64,000 bases of DNA, taken from NCBI RefSeq assembly GCF_001441615.1, contig NZ_LAXJ01000008.1:186001-250000 (forward strand). Direction: 5' to 3'. The position numbers were made by a program, and so were the translations under genes. Position 1 is the stretch's first letter; every line of letters starts with the position of its first letter. Source of the stretch: Roseovarius atlanticus (GTDB lineage: Bacteria > Pseudomonadota > Alphaproteobacteria > Rhodobacterales > Rhodobacteraceae). Under the pieces are notes generated by a model. That model searched no databases. It saw nothing but the letters and a program-made list of their open reading frames with translations, and was not told where the DNA came from. Below, piece by piece: positions 42,101 through 48,962 of this stretch.

Positions 42101-42195
42101 AGGCTGACCTCGCCCACCATGTGCCAGCCGGGGAAGGCACGATGCAGAAGGCTGATGCCTTCGAAGGACAGGGTCAGGGCAAAATTCGGTTTCAT
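39160..42195 (-). CDS. Large Pro-rich membrane protein with PilM-like start and PilP-like end
   Basis: A 1011-residue protein. Residues about 1-180 look like the cytoplasmic PilM/GspL-type domain (FALTLSFEGISLLHRA, LAYDWSISAGQVHVAAVAR). Residues about 212-300 are a Pro/Glu repeat and about 300-540 low complexity. One membrane helix lies at about 550-575, then a long acidic region with Arg-rich PRVRPGD-like motifs. The last 65 residues (LIGVYGSNSNRRALVRL, VGDRLDGGRVAAIG) match the PilP or GspC-like pilot domain. No other pilus gene is adjacent, so it may work with a secretion system elsewhere. Confidence 0.72.
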   Translation of the reverse strand: MKPNFALTLSFEGISLLHRAFPGWHMVGEVSLDTPDLTGALAQLRQRAEQLDNNPIRSKLVIPNDQIRFIQFDSEGLEADEIASAVHRALDGATPYAVDDLAYDWSISAGQVHVAAVARETLAEAEAFATEHGFNPLCFVAVPEGRDFVGEPWFGEAAGATALLPEGGRIDRDTAAIRVIGTAPLHSAAAGAAPTAAPETELEGAPAAASTPDPEIPPTPEPDLPPGPEPEVPPAPEPDLPPEPEPEVPPAPGTPPAPEPEIEPEIDPEPQPDVPPTPQPDIPPTPTPTPDPDIPPSPTPGPATAEAYTDTGTTSEDTETGITGEVPDALSEPDTVPVAFSSIRARRDALPTAPRRLTGATRDTSAPSPESAPREAPRTEPTLTAAPPPVSDAAAAKVTGTPQDALSDEAAARIGATLRPSDDARLTSPASNLSDDAVSTHSSPEEEDDGGDIPPPPAFMADRAEPAGFDLPDDTPNAPLAAPAIAGKAPAGSPSGALSFFSRRKAPKPDKHQATRTAPRPSPEAQREQERQRMTVFGARKPAAVGGKPRFLGLILTAVLLIFLVGVAAWASIFLEDGISRVLRGTPDADEQIAATPDAELPSGDTAGTSAPEIDDADAGESVLAALPGVTSDGTETPLADPQPEPNPAELTDQQARTRYAVTGIWQRAPEAPTDPGTQSLDDFYLTSIDPKVVEQDAVALPTPDSLRGDTRPDTPADPAAADTMFTMDTRGLVQPTPEGALTPDGILVYAGQPALVPPDRPAETLAQPGEDPAEAAARIEALERIAALRPRVRPGDLSETNQRETLGGRTRDELASLRPRLRPKSAQELAEQAAAASTAAAAAAAATSEAVSPDPEAVNAALQAAAAVQPPDPFAGATAQAVKVSVKPNARPRNFDRIVQRSQRLAEQQETRSAAVAVPRNQRIAPSGPTPTTVARAATEKNALRMRQVNLIGVYGSNSNRRALVRLANGSYKKVKVGDRLDGGRVAAIGTSDLRYVKSGRSVTLTMPRG
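41296..41560. repeat. Pro/Glu coding repeat inside the PilP-ended protein
   Basis: The DNA here encodes successive P-E-P-(D/E)-(L/V/I)-P-P units on the minus strand, seen as repeated CGGGCTCGGGC-like blocks. It codes for a stiff extended linker of about 88 residues and would be prone to slippage-driven length variation. Confidence 0.7.
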
Positions 42196-42325
42196 TCACA
42201 ACGCTCTGGCACCACGGACCCGGCAGGGGTGACCCCCTGCCGCAGGTGGATTCTACAGCAGCTTACCGCCGAGGGAAAGGCAAACACCGATCACGATCGG
42301 CGCGATCGGCGGAGACCCCCGGCGG

Positions 42326-43627
42326 TCAGGCGCCCGCCTTGGCCAGCGCCTGTTCGAGATCGGCGATGATGTCGTCGGCATCCTCGCAGCCGATGGAAAT
42401 GCGCACCACGTTGGGCGCGGCCCCGGCGGCGGTCTGCTGTTCGGGCGTCAACTGCCGGTGGGTGGTGGAGGCCGAATGGATGATGAGCGAGCGCGTGTCG
42501 CCGAGGTTGGCGACGTGGCTGAAAAGCTCGAGATTGTCGACCAGCTTGACGCAGCCCTCGTAGCCCGACTTGAGCGCCACCGTGAACAGGCCGCCGGCGC
42601 CCTTGGGGCAGACCGTCTTGACGCGCTTGTGGTAGGGCGAGGATTTGAGCCCTGCATAGGTGACGGCCTCGACCGCGTCGTGCTTTTCCAGCCAGGCGGC
42701 GACGGTTTCGGCGTTCTCGACGTGTTTCTGCATCCGCAGGGAGAGGGTTTCGATCCCCATCAGGGTGTAGTGGGCCGCCTGGGGGTTCAATGTCATACCG
42801 AGGTCGCGCAGACCGATGGCGATGCCGTGGAAGGTGAAGGCAAGCGGGCCGAAGGTCTCGTGGAACTTGAGGCCGTGATAGGCGGGTTCGGGTTCGCTGA
42901 GCGAGGGGAACTTGTCGGAGGCGGACCAGTCGAACGTGCCCGAATCCACCACGACGCCGCCGGTGACGGTGCCGTTGCCGGTGAGGAACTTGGTCATGGA
43001 ATGTACGACCAGCGTCGCGCCATGCTCGATCGGGCGGCAGAGGTAGGGCGTGGCAGAGGTGTTGTCGACAATGAGCGGCAGCCCCGCGGCGTCGGCCACG
43101 TCGGCCACGGCGCGCAGGTCGGCGATATGGCCGCCGGGGTTTGCGATGGACTCGCAGAACACCGCGCGGGTGTCGTCGTCGATGGCCGCCTTTATGGCGT
43201 CCATGTCGTCGATATCGACGAACTTGGCCGACCAACCGAAGCGTTTGATGGTCTGGCTGAACTGGGTGACCGAGCCGCCATAGAGGCGCGTGGAGACGAC
43301 CACGTTCTTGCCCGGGCCCATCAGCGGGAACAGCGCCATGATCTGGGCCGCGTGCCCCGACGAGCAGCAGACGGCACCGGCGCCGCCCTCCAGCGTGGCG
43401 ACGCGTTCCTGAAGCACGGCCACGGTGGGGTTAGTCAGGCGGGAATAGATGAAACCCACTTCCTGGAGGTTGAACAGGGCGGCGGCGTGCTCGGCGTCGC
43501 GGAACACGTAGGCCGTGGACTGGTAGATCGGGGTCTGACGCGCACCGGTGGCCGGATCGGGCCGGGCGCCGGCGTGAATTTGCAGCGTGTCGAAGCCGAA
43601 CTTGTGAATGCGGTCGTCGTCGGACAT
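42326..43627 (-). CDS. metY: O-acetylhomoserine aminocarboxypropyltransferase (sulfhydrylase)
   Basis: A 433-residue PLP enzyme of the Cys/Met metabolism family. The PLP Lys is K213 in HSMTKFLTGNG; FGFDTLQIHAGARPD opens the protein, and YSRLTNPTVAVLQERVATLEGG and SSGHAAQ are family blocks. A length above 420 and the TGxG segment point to the O-acetylhomoserine branch. It makes homocysteine from O-acetylhomoserine and sulfide. No SAM riboswitch could be recognised upstream; a small lipoprotein gene lies 95 bases upstream on the same strand. Confidence 0.93.
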   Translation of the reverse strand: MSDDDRIHKFGFDTLQIHAGARPDPATGARQTPIYQSTAYVFRDAEHAAALFNLQEVGFIYSRLTNPTVAVLQERVATLEGGAGAVCCSSGHAAQIMALFPLMGPGKNVVVSTRLYGGSVTQFSQTIKRFGWSAKFVDIDDMDAIKAAIDDDTRAVFCESIANPGGHIADLRAVADVADAAGLPLIVDNTSATPYLCRPIEHGATLVVHSMTKFLTGNGTVTGGVVVDSGTFDWSASDKFPSLSEPEPAYHGLKFHETFGPLAFTFHGIAIGLRDLGMTLNPQAAHYTLMGIETLSLRMQKHVENAETVAAWLEKHDAVEAVTYAGLKSSPYHKRVKTVCPKGAGGLFTVALKSGYEGCVKLVDNLELFSHVANLGDTRSLIIHSASTTHRQLTPEQQTAAGAAPNVVRISIGCEDADDIIADLEQALAKAGA

Positions 43628-43722
43628 GGAAAGCCTCCCTTATGGCGTTGCCGAAAGGGGTAGGACAAAGGGCGGCGCAGGACAACTGAATTCCCGCAAC
43701 GAGACACCGGCGAGGTGCTGGA

Positions 43723-43833
43723 TCAGTCGCCGTAGTTGCCGCTTTGGCCCGGGTAGCCGCCAAGCGGCTCTTCTTGTCCTGCGCATGCGGTCAGCAGACC
43801 GATGAAGAGGAGAGAAAACAAAATTCTGGGCAT
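43723..43833 (-). CDS. Small lipoprotein
   Basis: A 36-residue peptide starting MPRILFSLLF with a classical lipobox LLTACAGQ, so Cys17 would be acylated. The mature part is only about 20 residues, Gly- and acidic-rich (GQEEPLGGYPGQSGNYGD). An AAGG sequence is about seven bases before the ATG. It is shorter than usual ORF cut-offs and therefore easily missed. It lies upstream of metY in the same direction, but the 95-base gap leaves co-transcription open. Confidence 0.65.
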   Translation of the reverse strand: MPRILFSLLFIGLLTACAGQEEPLGGYPGQSGNYGD

Positions 43834-43878
43834 ATCTTGCCTTTCTGTATGGTTCGCAAAGGAAACTTGGCGACACAC

Positions 43879-44010
43879 TCACACAAATGAAAAACGGTTA
43901 GAGGCGCCGGTGCCTCGCGCCGACACGGCGCTCGGTCGCCGAAAGTGGAGCAGGATGGCAGATCGGCTGTCACATCGCGGCCCGCGCCGCGCGACGGTAT
44001 CGTCGATCAT
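43879..44010 (-). CDS. Possible 43-residue basic peptide
   Basis: An ATG at 44010 is preceded by AAGGAGGA nine bases upstream, a nearly perfect ribosome site. The frame gives MIDDTVARRGPRCDSRSA and continues to a stop at 43879 (43 residues), Arg- and Ser-rich. No family is recognised. The remainder of the 43834-44144 stretch holds no other gene; the signal could also mark a regulatory leader peptide. Confidence rests on the ribosome site alone. Confidence 0.4.
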   Translation of the reverse strand: MIDDTVARRGPRCDSRSAILLHFRRPSAVSARGTGASNRFSFV

Positions 44011-44144
44011 GTTGCGGTCCTCCTTTTTGCTGGAAAAAGCGAAGGACACTCGTAAATGCATGGGCGACCGTTTCCCGCTGGAACGGCCTCGAATGCCCCG
44101 ATTAAAGGCGACAGGGCCTCCGAAATCAACAATTATCAGGGGAT

Positions 44145-44546
44145 TTAGCGTTTCGGGCTGCGACCGTAGCGGCCGCGCAGGGCGGGCGCGGTTCCGGTGA
44201 GAAGGTAGAACGCGCTTTCCACGATCCGGCGCATCAGGCCGCGCGGGCGGGGCGGTGGCAGATCGTCATCGGGAATGATGTCGAACGCGGAGGGGGAAAG
44301 CACCTCCACGTCAGAGGTTTCCAACGCGTCGAGAAAGGCCGCGGCCTCGGCCGCGCGGGAGGTTTCGACCATGATCGGTACGCCGCCCAGGGCGACCGAG
44401 AGGTACTGCGCGTTCGAGAGCGTGTGGTAGCCCGGCACGAAGACGCGGAACCCCGCGCCTTCGAGCGCGGCGACAGCCAGAATCGCGTCGGACGGGCCGA
44501 AGACCTGCGCGATGCGGGTCAGGCCGGGCACGTCTCGCAAGGCCAT
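44145..44546 (-). CDS. DUF2007-like putative signal-transducing protein
   Basis: A 133-residue protein with the two-part fold of DUF2007: IAQVFGPSDAILAVAALEGAGF at residues about 11-32, and a second block with GVPIMVETSRAAEAAAFLDAL. The C-terminal part has a hydrophobic helix (FYLLTGTAP) with Arg-rich ends. It starts at an ATG that shares its A with the stop of the upstream glycosyltransferase-like gene (TGATG), so translation is coupled. The role is unknown. Confidence 0.75.
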   Translation of the reverse strand: MALRDVPGLTRIAQVFGPSDAILAVAALEGAGFRVFVPGYHTLSNAQYLSVALGGVPIMVETSRAAEAAAFLDALETSDVEVLSPSAFDIIPDDDLPPPRPRGLMRRIVESAFYLLTGTAPALRGRYGRSPKR

Positions 44547-45547
44547 CAGCGCATCCAGAAGCCGTTGCGGCGGATGGTGTTGCGGATCGCCTGTTCCTTG
44601 CGCGGCATGTTTGCCCGGTCGAAGAGGGCGCGTACCTTGTGACCGCGGCCGTGGTAGATCATGAACTTGATCGCGTCGTAGTTCTTGAGCAGTTTCTTGA
44701 CCGGGTTGGGCGCGCTGATCTCTTCCAGCAGGGCGACGACATCATCGCTCTCGCGGGCATAGAGCAGCGGCAGCAGGCGGTAATGGCACGTGATCTCGCC
44801 GTCGAGCAAACCGTCGGGCAGCGTGTCGCGCCCGCCGCCAAGCGAATGGATGACGAGCGGCAGCGCCACCTGGTCGAGCCAGGGATCGAGCGACTGGCAG
44901 ACCAGTTCGGGGGGCGGGTCGTCGCGGATCGCCAGCGCATAGTCGAGGAAACGCTGGCCGAAGACATGCGGGCATTTGTAGAAGAAGAACCCGGCGTTGA
45001 AATAAAGATAGCGGCGCCAGTACTCGTCAGGCAGGGACGTGTCGAGCGACGACTCGAAATCGAGGCCGAACTTGTCATAGAGCGATTTCCATGTAGCCGT
45101 GTAGCCCGGGCCGTAAAGTTCTATTTCGGGCCAGGTGCCTTCGCGGCGAAGCGAGGCGGTGGGGCGGTCGAAGTCGAAGGGCACGCGGGCGAGCTCGCCG
45201 GTGATGAGCGTGTCGGTGTCGAAGAACACGAACGGCTCGTCCTTGGGCAGGGCGGTCAGGCATTCGATTTTGTTGCCGTAGGGATAGGCCTGTCCGAAAT
45301 GCCGGGACTGGAACGGAACGATCTCGGCATCGTAGCTTTCCAGCAGAGCGCGGATGTCGCCGCGCATGGTCGGGTCGTTCTTCCACAGCGGGCCGGGCTG
45401 TGGTTCGGCCACGAACAGGCGGCCGGAAAATTCGGGGCTGCGGGCGCGCAGGGAGGCGGCGAAAAGCACCGCCTCGAACTGAAGCCGCCCGGCGTGGCCC
45501 ACCACCACGATATTGAACGCTTGGTTTTTCGCCTTTTTCGCGGCCAT
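44546..45547 (-). CDS. Glycosyltransferase-like protein (GT-A fold)
   Basis: A 333-residue protein with a nucleotide-sugar type DxD motif: D110 and D112 in VFFDTDTLI. The start FNIVVVGHAGRLQFEAVLFAASLRA and a strand-helix order are as in GT-A enzymes, and DFNAG-like FNAGFFFYKCP is a typical acceptor-side feature of family 8-like transferases. The donor and acceptor are unknown. A DUF2007-like gene follows, coupled by TGATG. The gene diverges from the protein at 45655. Confidence 0.75.
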   Translation of the reverse strand: MAAKKAKNQAFNIVVVGHAGRLQFEAVLFAASLRARSPEFSGRLFVAEPQPGPLWKNDPTMRGDIRALLESYDAEIVPFQSRHFGQAYPYGNKIECLTALPKDEPFVFFDTDTLITGELARVPFDFDRPTASLRREGTWPEIELYGPGYTATWKSLYDKFGLDFESSLDTSLPDEYWRRYLYFNAGFFFYKCPHVFGQRFLDYALAIRDDPPPELVCQSLDPWLDQVALPLVIHSLGGGRDTLPDGLLDGEITCHYRLLPLLYARESDDVVALLEEISAPNPVKKLLKNYDAIKFMIYHGRGHKVRALFDRANMPRKEQAIRNTIRRNGFWMR

Positions 45548-45654
45548 ACTTTGGTCACGCCTGCCTGAACTGCCATTTGCGGCCAGTATAGGAGCCGCGT
45601 TGCGCTTGCGCGAGAGGCAGTTGCGCAGATTTTTGAAAGGAAAGGTATTTTCGG

Positions 45655-46146
45655 ATGATAGATTGGTTTTTCATCGGCCTGGCCGTGGCACTGGGCGGCG
45701 GCGAGGGGAGCGCAAGCGGGAGCGATGCCGCACAGGCGGGGGCGAATGAGGCTGCGCCGTCCGCGGGGTTCGAGGCCGAGGACCAGACGCCCAGCGGCAA
45801 GTTCACCACCGCCGCTGAGATCAGGCCGATCATCGAGGCCACGCGCGGCAACTGGGTGGCGGTGCGCGAGTACGATGGCCAGGACCTGTTGTACCTGACA
45901 CATCTGCTGAGCTGGCGTTGCGGAATGCACCAAGTCAGTGTCGCCGTGAATGGCGGTGCGATGGAGATCTGGGACATGCCGGTCTGCCAGACCAAGACCG
46001 CTGCGCCCAATGCATTCCCGGACGGCGCGGTCATCTACAAGAGCTTCGGTCTGGGCGAGATCGAGAGTATCGCGGTCGAGATCCTGTATGACGACCTTGG
46101 CACGGCCGAGGGATTGTTCGGGCGGAAAGAGGTTTTGATGCCCTGA
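45655..46146 (+). CDS. Exported or anchored conserved protein
   Basis: A 163-residue protein. A short hydrophobic start (MIDWFFIGLAVALGG) is followed by a linker rich in Ala, Ser and Glu (about 15-45) and a compact domain with FTTAAEIRPIIEATRGNWVAVREYDGQDLLYLTHLLSWRCG. The pair of Cys (about 88 and 110) could form a disulfide. The family is unnamed to me. GAAAGGAAAGG precedes the ATG. It could be the first gene of the following block, after a 129-base gap. Confidence 0.7.
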   Translation: MIDWFFIGLAVALGGGEGSASGSDAAQAGANEAAPSAGFEAEDQTPSGKFTTAAEIRPIIEATRGNWVAVREYDGQDLLYLTHLLSWRCGMHQVSVAVNGGAMEIWDMPVCQTKTAAPNAFPDGAVIYKSFGLGEIESIAVEILYDDLGTAEGLFGRKEVLMP

Positions 46147-46239
46147 GCGCGCAGGTCTTTCTTGCCCCGCGCCCGCGGTTTTGCGAAAACCTTGGGGAAC
46201 AGGGCGTCTTCAAATCGGCGGCGGCATGCCTATATTGAT

Positions 46240-46254
46240 GTTAAGGCGATTAAC
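46240..46254. promoter_or_regulatory. GTTAA-N5-TTAAC inverted repeat upstream of the coiled-coil gene
   Basis: A perfect inverted repeat lies 22 bases before the ATG of the next gene, just after a TATATT sequence. It could be an operator for the block that follows. It is not a CtrA box, which needs seven bases between the TTAA halves. Confidence 0.4.
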
Positions 46255-46275
46255 TTTACGCGAAAGGGAACGGTG

Positions 46276-47352
46276 ATGGCGAATTTGGACGCGCAGGTGC
46301 GCGAAAGTCAGGAGCAGGTCGCATCGGCGCAGGCGAAGATCGCCGAGCTGACCAGCAAGATCGAAAGCGCCCGGTCCAAGATCAAGGGCGGCGAGGATGC
46401 AAGCCTCGATATCGAGAACGCGACGCTGGACGAGGTGCACGCCCATACCGAGACGATGAACGCCAACATCGCCGAGCTGATCATGGGGCTGGACGATGTG
46501 ACGGCGGGGTTTTCGCGCGACTTCGACGAGATGCGCAACAAGACCGGCTGGGAAAGCTTTGTGGGCATCTTCAGCCGCCACAAGGCCGACAGTATGCGCC
46601 AGGACCGCATTCGCACCGCCAGCATCGACGATAAGTTGCAGGACCTGATCTCGAAATCCGACATCATCGTGCAATTGCTGGAAGGCCAGCTGCGCACGCT
46701 GGAAGAGCACAAGGTGAAGGTGGAAACGAACCTGACCGAGACGCTGGACGAGCGCGAGGCGACGGTGGGCGAACTGGAGACGCTGCGCGCGGATATCCAG
46801 GCGATGGACCCCAAGATCATCGAGCTGGAAAACAAGATCGCCAACGAAACCGACGCGGCGGCCCGCACCAAGCTGGAAAGCGAGCTGGCCGAGATGAACG
46901 CCAAGTACAACGAGATGGTGCAGCAGGAGCAGGTCAAGCTGGCCAAGTCGCAGACGCTCGAGCGCTATATCGAGAAGGGCAAAACCTGGGTCGATTCGCT
47001 GCAAAACCAGGCGGCGACTCAGATGGTGCTGATCAACAAGTTGCAGACCGACACCAAGCAGCGCGTTGTGCTGTACGATGCACTGACCAAGTCGCTGAAG
47101 ACCGCACAGCAGCAGGACGTGGCGCACCGGATCAACGAGATCGGGGTCAAGACCGACCAGGAGGCGCAGAGCGCCATGGCCGGGATCGGCGCGGCCACCA
47201 ACCAGAAGATGGCCGACATGCTGGAGGCGCACGAGGATCACATGGTCTTTGCCCGCGAGGTGCTGGAGGCCAAGGCCAAGGCGGACGAGCGGTTCGCGCG
47301 GCGGTTTGCCAAGATCATCGAGAAGCATGACGCCAACGCGTATGGCGGCTAA
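46276..47352 (+). CDS. Long coiled-coil protein heading an uncharacterised gene block
   Basis: A 358-residue soluble protein made almost wholly of helix, rich in Glu, Lys, Ala and Gln. It starts MANLDAQVRESQEQVASAQ; a short non-coiled part with WESFVGIFSRHKADSM sits near residue 95. Later coiled-coil stretches contain LESELAEMNAKYNEMVQQEQVK, and the end is FAKIIEKHDANAYGG. It resembles toxic-anion-resistance (TelA) or PspA-type scaffold proteins in texture, but no diagnostic motif is seen. The start at 46276 has GGGAACGG upstream. Two small membrane proteins follow. Confidence 0.8.
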   Translation: MANLDAQVRESQEQVASAQAKIAELTSKIESARSKIKGGEDASLDIENATLDEVHAHTETMNANIAELIMGLDDVTAGFSRDFDEMRNKTGWESFVGIFSRHKADSMRQDRIRTASIDDKLQDLISKSDIIVQLLEGQLRTLEEHKVKVETNLTETLDEREATVGELETLRADIQAMDPKIIELENKIANETDAAARTKLESELAEMNAKYNEMVQQEQVKLAKSQTLERYIEKGKTWVDSLQNQAATQMVLINKLQTDTKQRVVLYDALTKSLKTAQQQDVAHRINEIGVKTDQEAQSAMAGIGAATNQKMADMLEAHEDHMVFAREVLEAKAKADERFARRFAKIIEKHDANAYGG

Positions 47353-47355
47353 GGC

Positions 47356-47517
47356 ATGGGGCTGGGAACGCTTGCCATTGTTCTGTCTTTCGTCTGCCTG
47401 GTTGTGTCGTTCGTATTCACCGTCCCTGCCTGGGTGAACCTTGCCGGTATGGGCTTTGGCGTTGCGGGTCTGTTGCTGATCAGCAGGGGGCGCCGGAATG
47501 GCGGCAAGGGGTCGTGA
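47356..47517 (+). CDS. Small two-helix membrane protein (53 residues)
   Basis: A 53-residue protein starting MGLGTLAIVLSF, three bases after the stop of the coiled-coil gene, with GGCTAAGG upstream. Two hydrophobic helices (about 3-23 and 28-43) are joined by PAWVN, and the end is basic (SRGRRNGGKGS). It is too short for usual gene finders with a 60-residue cut-off. The tight spacing inside the block supports it as real. Confidence 0.65.
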   Translation: MGLGTLAIVLSFVCLVVSFVFTVPAWVNLAGMGFGVAGLLLISRGRRNGGKGS

Positions 47518-47522
47518 GAGCG

Positions 47523-47765
47523 ATGTCCAAAGAGCGCATATCCGGCATGGTTTTACTAATCGGCATCTTGGCGTCGGGTGGCGTGGCGCTGGGCGGCCAC
47601 AGGTTGGGACATGACGAGATGATGGCCTATGGCATCATCGGGATGATCGTTCTGGCGGTCTGGGCATTCGTGAAGCCCGGCGCCGGGTCTGGTGATGCGG
47701 GCTATTCCAGCTTTGATAGTGACGGAGCTGGTGGGGCGGGTGACGGTGGCGGGGGAGGTGAATGA
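47523..47765 (+). CDS. Small membrane protein with acidic Gly tail
   Basis: An 80-residue protein if started at ATG 47523. A GTG three codons earlier (47514) overlaps the upstream stop and is also possible. Two hydrophobic helices (about 8-25 and 35-53) are followed by a Gly-, Ser- and Asp-rich tail (GAGSGDAGYSSFDSDG). Its stop overlaps the ATG of the next gene by four bases (ATGA), implying coupling. Confidence 0.7.
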   Translation: MSKERISGMVLLIGILASGGVALGGHRLGHDEMMAYGIIGMIVLAVWAFVKPGAGSGDAGYSSFDSDGAGGAGDGGGGGE

Positions 47766-48886
47766 CCGCCGACGCCCCGACCTCCGAACGCGCTGCTTTG
47801 ACCGACCTTTTCGCGTCGCGGCGCTACTTCGCCAAGTTCGAGCGGATCACGGCGCATCTGAACCGAGTGGCCGCGGTGATGCAGGCCGAAAGCAGTCTGA
47901 GTAAGCAGGAGGTCGAGGTTCTGACGACCTATGTTCAGGGCATCGCCTATACGTTCAAGGCGCTGAGCATGAAGTACCTGCTGGTCGGGCGCGACACCGG
48001 GCAGTTTTTCGGCTCGCTGGCGATGGACGTGACCGAAAGCGGCTTTCCCATGTTTTCGGAACTGATGGTGATGGCCAATGACGCGGCGCAGGCGCGGCGG
48101 CACCTGGACGGGATGCCGGATACTGAGACATTGAAGCGCGAGATGGTCGAGCAGATCATTTCCGAACGGACGATCCCGACGCGGTTGCAATTCGCGCTGT
48201 CACAGCGGCTGTATTACGAGGAAATGCTGCGCGGGCATCTGTTCTGGGCGCAGAACGATCCGCAGGTCCAATGGGTGAGCGGGCTGGACGAGCGGCGGCG
48301 ATACCTTTTGCACTGGGCGGTCTATGACAGCCAGGTGAACCTGCCGACGATCTACCTGATGGAGGTCGAGGACACGGGCCGCGCGCCCCTGGGCAAGGAC
48401 GAGCGGCGCTGGCCTGAAGTGCAGGCGCATCTGATGGCGCAGTCCCTGGGCGGGCTGAAGCTGCTGACCATTGCCAAGGGGTTCGACCAGAGTTTCGACG
48501 ACCTGCATCCCAAGCGGATGCGGCGGTTTCACGTAGGGCCGATGTACAGCCACGCGTTCACCCGCCAGTCAGGCCCGCTGCGCGAGGTGTTGGCGCAGGC
48601 GGATGCGCCGGTGGGGCAGGACTGGGCTCTGGCCTGGACGGACGAAGTGCTGGAAAGCGAGCGCGTGATCGAGGAGCGCGCGGGCTGGTTCGGAACGGTG
48701 GAGCGCGAGGTCTTCGCGCTTGACCCGTTTTCCGGGCAGGGGGCCGAGACCGGGGCGACACGGATGGAGCGCAGCATCATCCTGCCGGAGCGGCCCTATC
48801 AGGTGCTGGCCGAGAAGACCCCACCGGGGTTTTCGTCGGTCACCAAGTACGTGGTCAGCCCGGGAGGGCGGGTGCTCAGATATTGA
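47762..48886 (+). CDS. Uncharacterised helical protein (374 residues)
   Basis: A 374-residue soluble protein without a recognisable domain. The first 130 residues are helical (ALTDLFASRRYFAKFERITAHLNRVAAVMQAE). The middle contains EEMLRGHLFWAQNDPQVQW and LLHWAVYDSQVNLPTIYLMEVED; the C-terminal half carries a conserved-looking RFHVGPMYSHAFTRQSG segment and ends in LRY. It overlaps the preceding gene by four bases and is followed by a repeat and the AAA ATPase gene. A partner of that ATPase is a reasonable inference. Confidence 0.75.
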   Translation: MTADAPTSERAALTDLFASRRYFAKFERITAHLNRVAAVMQAESSLSKQEVEVLTTYVQGIAYTFKALSMKYLLVGRDTGQFFGSLAMDVTESGFPMFSELMVMANDAAQARRHLDGMPDTETLKREMVEQIISERTIPTRLQFALSQRLYYEEMLRGHLFWAQNDPQVQWVSGLDERRRYLLHWAVYDSQVNLPTIYLMEVEDTGRAPLGKDERRWPEVQAHLMAQSLGGLKLLTIAKGFDQSFDDLHPKRMRRFHVGPMYSHAFTRQSGPLREVLAQADAPVGQDWALAWTDEVLESERVIEERAGWFGTVEREVFALDPFSGQGAETGATRMERSIILPERPYQVLAEKTPPGFSSVTKYVVSPGGRVLRY

Positions 48887-48892
48887 ACGCGA

Positions 48893-48947
48893 GGTGGGGT
48901 GAAACCCCACCCTACGCCAGAATTGTAGGGTGGGTTTCAAACCCACC
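48893..48947. repeat. GTGGGT-type inverted repeat, copies 5 and 6 (tandem)
   Basis: GGTGGGGTGAAACCCCACC with a CTACG tail is followed after ten bases by TAGGGTGGGTTTCAAACCCACC. The second unit is in the opposite orientation. The element sits in the gap directly before the AAA ATPase start, so it may affect its mRNA. Confidence 0.75.
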
Positions 48948-48962
48948 ATTGGGGAGAAGACG

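Noticed and set aside
43628-44144. SAM riboswitch upstream of metY
   Set aside because: No SAM-II or SAM/SAH consensus could be identified in the leader, and a small lipoprotein gene occupies part of it.
46240-46254. CtrA binding site
   Set aside because: The spacing between TTAA halves is five bases and not seven; described as an unassigned inverted repeat instead.
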